From NCBI GenBank assembly GCA_022361095.1, contig JAKSBO010000842.1:1-7096 (forward strand): a DNA stretch of 7,096 nucleotides. The letters run 5' to 3'. This document shows positions 1 to 5,246 of the stretch, piece after piece. A model generated the notes under the pieces. It was not told the origin of the DNA and ran no database searches. It saw only the letters and a program-made list of their open reading frames with translations. The position numbers and the translations under genes were made by a program. This stretch comes from Desulfobacterales bacterium (lineage in GTDB: Bacteria > Desulfobacterota > Desulfobacteria > Desulfobacterales > Desulfobacteraceae). How positions within the stretch are numbered: position 1 is the first letter of the stretch; each line of letters begins with the position of its first letter.

Positions 1-2879
1 AAAAAACAAAAGCTGTCCACATCCACATTGCCAATGAAGATAAGGAAAATACCTTTGGGGTATTTTTCAGAACAGTGCCCACGGATTCCACAGGCGTTGC
101 CCATATTCTTGAGCACACCGTGCTGTGCGGGTCCGAAAAATACAAGGTTCGGGATCCTTTTTTTTCCATGCTCAAACGAAGCCTGTCCACCTTTATGAAT
201 GCATTCACTGCATCAGACTGGACCATGTATCCTTTTTCCACACAGAATAAAAAAGATTATTATAACCTGATGGATGTTTATCTGGACGCGGCGTTTTTTC
301 CGGATATTGATCATTTAAGTTTTAAGCAGGAAGGCCATCGCCTTGAATTGGAACCAGGGGAAAACGGGGAACCGGTGCTGGTTTATAAAGGGGTGGTTTA
401 TAATGAAATGAAGGGTGCCATGTCCTCGCCTGGCCAGGTCATGTCCCGGGCCTTGCTTAAAGGGCTTTACCCGGATACCACCTATGCCAATAACTCAGGC
501 GGCGAACCCGCAGACATTCCAAAACTCACCTATGAGGATCTTAAGGCGTTTCATGCAAAGTATTACCATCCGTCCAACAGTTATTTTTATACCTATGGGG
601 ATTTGCCCCTGGAAGAGAGTTTAACGTTTATTGAAACAAAGGTTCTCTCCAGGTTTGATTTTCTTGAAATGGACACCCGGGTGCCTTCCCAGCCCCGGTG
701 GCAGGCCCCTAAAACCATGACCCAGGCATATGCCTATTCAGACACCGATAAGATAGCCGCCAAATACCAGGGATGTGTGGCCTGGCTGACACCTGATATC
801 GCAGATCATTATGAGGTGATGGTTATGGCAGTGCTTGAACAGATTCTCCTTGGGAATTCAGCATCCCCTTTGAGAAAAGCACTCATTGACAGCGGCCTGG
901 GTTCTGCCCTGTGTGACGGCACAGGGTTTGATGCAGATAACCGGGATACCATGTTTGTCTGCGGGTTGAAAGATATTGAGGCCTCTGCGGTCCCCCAAGT
1001 GGAAAAAATTGTTTTCAGCACCCTTGAAACCCTTGTTTCCCAAGGTATTGACAAACATTTGATTGATTCTGCCATTCACCAGATCGAGTTTTCCCGCAAA
1101 GAGATTACCAATACACCATACCCATATGGCATTAAACTGCTCATGGGTGTTGCTTCGATCATGATTCATGACGGTGATCCTGTAAGTGCCGTCAACATAG
1201 ACCATGATTTGAAAAAACTACAGGAAGAACTGGCCAGGGGCCCCTTTCTGGAAGGCCGGATTCGTCAGTATTTTCTGGATAATCCGCACAGACTGCTCTT
1301 TACCCTTGCCCCGGATGAAGGTATTGAAGCCCGCCAGGCCGAAAATGTACGTCAAGAGCTTCAAAAATTACAAAAATCCTTGAATGACCAAGACTTGGCG
1401 CAGATAAACAAAGATGCGTCGGCCCTGAAAGTACTCCAGGACACAGAAGAGAATCTGGATGTTTTGCCGACCTTAGCGCTTGAAGACGTACCCCCTGAGA
1501 TTGAAATTGTTCATCCCGACACTATCCAGGGCATCACCTGCGCCACCGCCTTTGACAAGGCCACTTCGGGTATCTTTTACTTTACCTGCCCGGCAGGTGC
1601 CGGAAATATTGCGCCGGATCATTTCCCCATGGTGCCGTTTTTCGCCCGGGCTTTTACCAATGCAGGCACAGAAAATTCTTCCTATGTCCAGATGGCCGAA
1701 CGGATGGATCTTTATACCGGCGGGATTTCCATGTCTCCTTTTTCCGGAACCCATTTTAACCATGAGGGTAAAGGCCACTCTTTTCTGGCGTTGCAGGGAA
1801 AATCCCTGGACCGGAATATTGACCACCTTTTTGAGATGGTGGATGAATATATCAATGCCGGCGGCTTTAAAGATCACGACCGGCTCAAGAGCCTGATTTT
1901 ACAATATCAGGCAGGTCTTGAAGCCTCCATTGTCGGGTCCGGACACAGATATGCCATAACCCTGTCTGCCCGGCATCTGTCAACGGCGGCCGGCATCAAT
2001 GAACTATGGCATGGTATTGCCCAGTACACCCTGATTAAGGAGCTTACCGCCAAGGTGAATGATGAAAAAACAGGTTCCCAGGCCCTGGCCGAACTGGAAA
2101 AAGACCTTTCTGCCATGGCTTGTGCCGTCATGAGAAAAGATAATTTTAAACCTGCTGTTATCGGCTCTGTTCCGTCCATAATCCAGGCGGATAAGCACAT
2201 TGCAAAAATTTATGATAAGCTGCCTAACAGCAGCAGCCAGGCATTTTATACACCCCGGATAAACACCGATACCCTGCGGCCCTATGACGGGTGGATGACC
2301 AATACAGCCGTCTCTTTTGTCGGCCAGTCCTTTAAAGCGGTGCGCATCTCCCATGAAGACGCACCGGCCTTGTCCATTATTGCCAAGATTTTGCGTTCCC
2401 TGTTTCTGCACCGGGAAATCAGGGAAAAAGGCGGGGCATACGGCGGATTTGCTATGTACAACATGGAAGAGGGTATTTTTTCGTTTGGTTCCTATCGTGA
2501 TCCCCATATCAAGCGTACCCTGGATGTTTACACAGATGCCTGTGATTTCATCACCCGGGGAGGATTCACCCAAACAGACGTAAAAGAAGCCATTCTTCAG
2601 GTCTGTTCGGACATTGATAAGCCCGAAACGCCGGCACCTTCAGCCATGAAAGCATTTTATCGCCGGATCACCAAGTTATCCGATGAGATCCGCAAAGGGT
2701 TTAAGGATACCCTGCTGGGTATGGACAAGCAAAAGGTCATGGAAACAGCCGGCCGGTATTTTGTCCGGGACGACACAGCCAAAGGTATTTCCGTAATTTC
2801 ATCACAACCGCTGCTTGAACAAGCCAACCAGGAACTGGAGGCAGAAGGGCGTGAACCGTTGACGCTTCATAAAATCTAA
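1..2879 (+). CDS. M16C family zinc metallopeptidase (PreP/insulinase-like), 5' end outside window
   Basis: This is a peptidase of the pitrilysin/insulinase superfamily, subfamily M16C, which typically degrades short unstructured peptides inside a closed two-half chamber. The reading frame is open from the first complete codon at position 3, and the residues before the GTG at 75 (ANEDKENTFGVFFRTVP) already match the conserved family N-terminus, so the gene starts before the window. The inverted zinc motif HILEH lies at 102-116 (His 102, Glu 111, His 114), and the third zinc ligand is the Glu of YNEMKG at 405. The C-terminal half carries REKGGAYG, with Arg at 2421 and Tyr at 2439, the spacing of the substrate-binding Arg/Tyr pair of PreP. 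About 958 codons are visible, close to a full M16C protein, so probably only a few dozen residues are missing. All catalytic residues are intact. Cell location cannot be judged without the N-terminus. The gene is followed by a terminator and appears unrelated to the Fec-type cluster downstream. Confidence 0.95.
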   Translation, partial: KTKAVHIHIANEDKENTFGVFFRTVPTDSTGVAHILEHTVLCGSEKYKVRDPFFSMLKRSLSTFMNAFTASDWTMYPFSTQNKKDYYNLMDVYLDAAFFPDIDHLSFKQEGHRLELEPGENGEPVLVYKGVVYNEMKGAMSSPGQVMSRALLKGLYPDTTYANNSGGEPADIPKLTYEDLKAFHAKYYHPSNSYFYTYGDLPLEESLTFIETKVLSRFDFLEMDTRVPSQPRWQAPKTMTQAYAYSDTDKIAAKYQGCVAWLTPDIADHYEVMVMAVLEQILLGNSASPLRKALIDSGLGSALCDGTGFDADNRDTMFVCGLKDIEASAVPQVEKIVFSTLETLVSQGIDKHLIDSAIHQIEFSRKEITNTPYPYGIKLLMGVASIMIHDGDPVSAVNIDHDLKKLQEELARGPFLEGRIRQYFLDNPHRLLFTLAPDEGIEARQAENVRQELQKLQKSLNDQDLAQINKDASALKVLQDTEENLDVLPTLALEDVPPEIEIVHPDTIQGITCATAFDKATSGIFYFTCPAGAGNIAPDHFPMVPFFARAFTNAGTENSSYVQMAERMDLYTGGISMSPFSGTHFNHEGKGHSFLALQGKSLDRNIDHLFEMVDEYINAGGFKDHDRLKSLILQYQAGLEASIVGSGHRYAITLSARHLSTAAGINELWHGIAQYTLIKELTAKVNDEKTGSQALAELEKDLSAMACAVMRKDNFKPAVIGSVPSIIQADKHIAKIYDKLPNSSSQAFYTPRINTDTLRPYDGWMTNTAVSFVGQSFKAVRISHEDAPALSIIAKILRSLFLHREIREKGGAYGGFAMYNMEEGIFSFGSYRDPHIKRTLDVYTDACDFITRGGFTQTDVKEAILQVCSDIDKPETPAPSAMKAFYRRITKLSDEIRKGFKDTLLGMDKQKVMETAGRYFVRDDTAKGISVISSQPLLEQANQELEAEGREPLTLHKI

Positions 2880-2943
2880 GAGATTGTTTGGCAGTTGATG
2901 AATCGGCTGAAATCCGCTGCCCGTAAATGTGGATAAAAATATT

Positions 2944-2984
2944 TTCAGGTGCTTGAAATGAATTTTCAAGCACCTGAAGTTATT
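2944..2984 (+). terminator. Intrinsic terminator after the M16C peptidase gene
   Basis: A perfect 15-bp stem (2944-2958 pairing with 2964-2978) has a 5-nt loop and is followed by a T-rich tract (gttatttta). It lies about 65 bp after the peptidase stop codon. The stem is nearly symmetrical and has A/T-rich sequence on its left flank too, so some activity on the opposite strand is possible. It separates the peptidase transcript from the sigma-factor cluster. Confidence 0.88.
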
Positions 2985-3024
2985 TTATAAAAAAGTCTGT
3001 GTAAGTTACTCAGATCTTTCAAAC

Positions 3025-3137
3025 TTTGTTGTGGGCTGTGCCTGGCAGCAGATATGTCAGGTCAGCCCATGGCTGTTATATGAAAGAACCAATACGTTGC
3101 TAAGTTTCTTTGATGTTTTGTTGTGGGGCGAGCCTGG
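3025..3137. repeat. Degenerate direct repeat of 21 nt, 92-bp period
   Basis: Positions 3025-3045 and 3117-3137 match at 18 of 21 bases (tttgttgtggg, then g.gcctgg with differences in between). The right copy lies inside the reading frame of the transposase remnant and the left copy just beyond its end. This suggests a local duplication or a rearranged end of the decayed element. No function is apparent. Confidence 0.5.
3044..3080 (+). repeat. Upstream copy of a 37-nt direct repeat (pair with 3493-3529)
   Basis: This segment matches 3493-3529 at 32 of 37 bases without gaps, including 16 identical bases in a row (gatatgtcaggtcagc at 3051-3066). Just after it come ATGAAA and AATACG, in the same order as at the start of the sigma gene, although the short frame here reaches a stop after seven codons. 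It may be a relic of a duplicated sigma-gene leader and start. That reading is inference; the sequence match itself is directly visible. Confidence 0.7.
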
Positions 3138-3372
3138 GGTTGTGTCTTTTTCTTGACAGCCTTGAGCACCAACCCAGCATCGATAGTTTTTTTCATAAGT
3201 CCTCTGCGCTGGCTTCATCTATTCTCTTCCGTCGGAGAGTCATGCTGGATGGATCACAAGACAGCCCATGCTCAAAGTATTTCATCCCGCTGAAGTACTG
3301 CCAATACGAATTTTCCACCCAGCCTTTCACTACCGTTTCATCGCTTATGTTGTAAAATTTTATACAACTAAC
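3062..3372 (-). pseudogene. Remnant of an IS5-family transposase gene
   Basis: Read on the minus strand, 3354-3196 encodes YNISDETVVKGWVENSYWQY followed by FSGMKYFEHGLSCDPSSMTL and then RRKRIDEASAEDL. This is recognisably the N-terminal region of IS5-type transposases (compare the family pattern NLSDE..VE.WVENPYWQYFCG followed by L..DPSS...WR.RI). The frame then meets a TGA (complement of 3193-3195). The similarity resumes one frame away as MKKTIDAGLVLKAVKKK (3196 to about 3146), as if one base had been lost. After that the frame runs in unrecognised sequence to a stop at 3062-3064. The first roughly 60 residues and the whole DDE catalytic core are missing, so no active enzyme can be made. 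No terminal inverted repeats or target-site duplication could be assigned. The plus-strand frame across this segment is an antisense shadow. Confidence 0.8.
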
Positions 3373-3377
3373 TTTTA

Positions 3378-3406
3378 TTGACAGTATCGTTTTTATGTGT
3401 TTAACA
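3378..3406 (+). promoter_or_regulatory. Candidate sigma-70-type promoter upstream of the sigma-factor gene
   Basis: A perfect TTGACA at 3378-3383 is followed after 17 bp by TTAACA (3401-3406), a poor -10 match. A perfect TATAAT lies at 3428-3433 but has no good -35 at standard spacing. The region 3361-3485 is strongly AT-rich and is the only plausible promoter zone for the cluster. The exact start site cannot be fixed from sequence. Confidence 0.3.
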
Positions 3407-3423
3407 AAATCTTTATTAGATGG

Positions 3424-3442
3424 AATTTATAATTTATGAATT
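3424..3442. promoter_or_regulatory. 19-bp imperfect palindrome, possible operator
   Basis: The sequence aatttataatttatgaatt has nine-base arms around a central T, with 8 of 9 positions paired. It overlaps the TATAAT at 3428-3433 and sits about 100 bp before the sigma gene. Its length and symmetry resemble a Fur box, and Fur control would fit an iron-type FecI cluster, but the base match to the classical Fur consensus is poor. In such AT-rich DNA a palindrome of this kind can arise by chance. Confidence 0.2.
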
Positions 3443-3492
3443 GTTGTAAAATATAGATACACCTAATTTTTTATTTATATTCGGATCAGTCC

Positions 3493-3529
3493 GGCAGTTG
3501 ATATGTCAGGTCAGCTCTTGGCTGGTATA
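3493..3529 (+). repeat. Downstream copy of the 37-nt direct repeat, in the leader of the sigma gene
   Basis: This is the partner of 3044-3080 (five mismatches). It ends directly before the AGAGGA ribosome-binding sequence of the sigma gene and includes the in-frame ATG at 3503. Both copies contain a short dyad of the form cagc....ggctg. The frame through the copy is open and would add 12 residues if 3503 were used as the start. Confidence 0.7.
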
Positions 3530-3534
3530 GAGGA
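3529..3534 (+). promoter_or_regulatory. Ribosome binding site deciding the sigma-factor start
   Basis: AGAGGA ends 4 bases before the ATG at 3539. The other in-frame ATG, at 3503, has only a weak purine stretch (ggcag) before it and lies within the repeated segment. This favours 3539 as the real start. Confidence 0.6.
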
Positions 3535-3538
3535 TTTG

Positions 3539-4048
3539 ATGAAAAATACGGAACAGTTATGGCAACGGATTTTCGACATACACTATCATAATGTTTATGG
3601 TTTTTTTTTGAAAAGACTGAACTCTCCTGAGGATGCCGCAGATGCTTCCCAGGAGACATTTATGCGGGTGGTCCGTCGTAACGGTACCGTAAAAGTGGAC
3701 TCTCCAGCCGGGTATATCTGGCGGACAGCAAAAAATCTGGTTAAGGAAATTAAACGCACCAAAGCGCTTTCTTCTAAATGGATGAGCGCTGAAGCCATGG
3801 ACGTAGATCAACAAATTTCACAGGCACCAAATCCTGAAGAGGCCATGAAATTTCAAAATTTGAATGACGACATCCTCAATGTCCTTAACCGGCTTCCACC
3901 CCGATGCCGGGAGGTTTTTATTCTGCACCGGTTTAAAGGGCTGTCTCACAAACAGATCGCCGGGCAACTGAATATTTCACCCAAAACCGTTGAAAATCAC
4001 ATGGTCAATGCCCTTCTTTTTTTTCATAAACACCTGCAGCTTCCTTAG
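3539..4048 (+). CDS. FecI-type ECF RNA polymerase sigma factor
   Basis: The product is a 169-residue ECF sigma factor of the iron-starvation (FecI) group, which directs RNA polymerase to the promoter of its partner receptor. Sigma region 2 spans about residues 10-75 and includes DAADASQETFMRV (region 2.2) and the PAGYIWRTAKNLV helix. Region 4 spans about 110-163, with LPPRCREVFILHRFKGLSH and a helix-turn-helix KQIAGQLNISPKTVENHM. There is no region 1 or 3, and the length fits the family. The start at 3539 is chosen for its AGAGGA; an in-frame ATG at 3503 would give 181 residues. A run of nine T (3601-3609) encodes part of GFFLKR, and a second run of eight lies near the 3' end. FecR follows 76 bp downstream with no convincing terminator between, and the receptor after that, so one transcript for fecI and fecR is likely. 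Its regulator should be the adjacent FecR. The family call is firm; the ligand it responds to is unknown. Confidence 0.93.
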   Translation: MKNTEQLWQRIFDIHYHNVYGFFLKRLNSPEDAADASQETFMRVVRRNGTVKVDSPAGYIWRTAKNLVKEIKRTKALSSKWMSAEAMDVDQQISQAPNPEEAMKFQNLNDDILNVLNRLPPRCREVFILHRFKGLSHKQIAGQLNISPKTVENHMVNALLFFHKHLQLP

Positions 4049-4110
4049 GCCCGTATTTTTTTTAAATTTCTTTTAGGGGTTTTTCAACCCTGGCGCATCA
4101 TACTATTTAC

Positions 4111-4116
4111 AGGAGG
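4111..4116 (+). promoter_or_regulatory. Strong ribosome binding site for the TTG-started fecR-like gene
   Basis: A perfect AGGAGG lies 8 bases before the TTG at 4125. The nearby ATG at 4136 is in a different frame, so this site identifies the TTG as the start codon. Confidence 0.85.
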
Positions 4117-4124
4117 AGACAACC

Positions 4125-5186
4125 TTGAGTTTATCATGGGATGATCGCTTGAAACATGCTGCACGCCGGCTGATTCAGGCCCAAGACAAAGACTTTACAT
4201 CCGAAGACCGGAAAATGTTGGAGAAATGGCTGGAAGAGGATCCAGCCAACCGTAAAGCATTTGAACAGATGAGTGATGTTTGGGAGCATGTAGGGGCGGT
4301 TGCGCCTGTTTTTTCATCCGAAGAAAAATATGCCCCCCGGGCAGTGTTAACCGGCCGGCGTAAAGCTGAAAGAAAAATAAGCCCGAAAGCTTTGCTAAAC
4401 CTGTTTTTTAGGCCAAATAAAAAACCGGCAGCCGCATTTATTTCCCTTGTAATCCTGGTTCTTTTCTGTCTGCCGGTAATAAAAACACAATTCGTTGAAC
4501 CGGTTAAAATCTTTCATGCTTACACCACCGCCACCGGTGAACAAAAAACCGTCACATTAAACGATGGTTCCATGCTCAAAATGAATGTAAGCAGTTCTAT
4601 TTCTGTGTGCATGACTAAGGGGTACAGGCAGGTTCAAATGAATAATGGTGAGATTTTCTTTACTGTTAAATCTGACCCTGGTCGTCCCTTTGAAGTGCGC
4701 ACATCAAAGGGGCTGGTACGTGTTCTAGGTACTGCTTTTAATGTCAAAGCCCGCAAAGGGCTGGTGGCTGTGGATGTGGATCATGGCAAAGTCCAGGTGC
4801 AAAATGCACCAAAAGGACCGGGAGATATGCGGCTCAGGACAGTCACGCTGCGTTCCGGCCAGGGAGCGGATATTGATTCAACCGGGCGTGTAGCCCCCGT
4901 ACGCACCTCAAATATTCAACAGGTTCTGGCCTGGCAGCAACATCAGCTTGTGTTTAAAAACACCCCGCTCAGCAGCGTGCTCCAGGAGTTGGCGCTTTAC
5001 CACAAGGTCAACATAAAACTGGCACTCAAAGATTTGGGGCAAAAAAGAGTAACAGGCACCTTTGATATGCATAATCTGGAGCAGACCCTCAGAATTATCG
5101 CCACAGCAGCATCTCTGCAGATGGAAAAGGACACCAGCGGAGCTATCACACTATCCGGAGAACCGGTTGTCAAAACTCAATCGTAA
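4125..5186 (+). CDS. FecR-type anti-sigma/sigma regulator, single-pass inner-membrane protein
   Basis: The 353-residue product matches FecR proteins, which pass the signal from a loaded outer-membrane receptor across the inner membrane to FecI. The cytoplasmic N-terminus (about 5-60) has the sigma-contacting FecR N-terminal domain, with KMLEKWLEEDPANRKAFEQM. One membrane helix follows at about 102-119 (AAAFISLVILVLFCLPVI), preceded by basic residues, which puts the rest in the periplasm. The FecR domain covers about 131-225, with GEIFFTVKSDPGRPFEVRTS and VRVLGTAFNV. The C-terminal part (about 272-345: LVFKNTPLSSVLQELALYHK onward to TGTFDMHNLEQTLRII) is the STN-like region expected to meet the receptor's STN domain. 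The gene starts with TTG behind a perfect AGGAGG; no ATG in frame is suitable. The receptor gene starts 60 bp downstream. Whether it acts as a pure anti-sigma or is also needed for sigma activity cannot be read from sequence. Confidence 0.93.
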   Translation: MSLSWDDRLKHAARRLIQAQDKDFTSEDRKMLEKWLEEDPANRKAFEQMSDVWEHVGAVAPVFSSEEKYAPRAVLTGRRKAERKISPKALLNLFFRPNKKPAAAFISLVILVLFCLPVIKTQFVEPVKIFHAYTTATGEQKTVTLNDGSMLKMNVSSSISVCMTKGYRQVQMNNGEIFFTVKSDPGRPFEVRTSKGLVRVLGTAFNVKARKGLVAVDVDHGKVQVQNAPKGPGDMRLRTVTLRSGQGADIDSTGRVAPVRTSNIQQVLAWQQHQLVFKNTPLSSVLQELALYHKVNIKLALKDLGQKRVTGTFDMHNLEQTLRIIATAASLQMEKDTSGAITLSGEPVVKTQS

Positions 5187-5233
5187 AATATAACGCACAG
5201 CTCTGACAACTGTTGATTCGGAAAAATCGAAAA

Positions 5234-5237
5234 GGAG
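5234..5237 (+). promoter_or_regulatory. Ribosome binding site of the TonB-dependent receptor
   Basis: GGAG within aaaggagag lies 9 bases before the ATG at 5247. It supports this start, which places a clean signal peptide at the N-terminus. The overlapping frame starting at 5213 is a shadow. Confidence 0.75.
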
Positions 5238-5246
5238 AGTTAAAAG

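Noticed and set aside
2004..2573. Minus-strand frame of 189 codons opposite the peptidase gene
   Set aside because: It lies wholly within the strongly conserved M16C coding sequence, and its translation shows no recognisable domain.
3187..3200. A7 run at the transposase frame break as a programmed -1 frameshift site
   Set aside because: In the upstream frame the TGA comes before the A run, so a ribosome would terminate before slipping there. With the catalytic core also missing, decay explains the break better.
3110..3355. Plus-strand open frame of 81 codons in the intergenic zone
   Set aside because: It is antisense to the IS5 transposase remnant, whose minus-strand translation is recognisable, and it has no convincing ribosome-binding site or family resemblance.
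2985..3500. CRISPR array, tRNA or riboswitch in the non-coding zone
   Set aside because: Repeats are only pairs with unequal spacing and mismatches, and no cloverleaf or known riboswitch core was seen.
4075..4091. Small stem-loop between the sigma and FecR-type genes as a terminator
   Set aside because: The stem is only four G/C-containing pairs plus two A-T pairs with a bulge, and no T run follows it. The genes are better read as cotranscribed.
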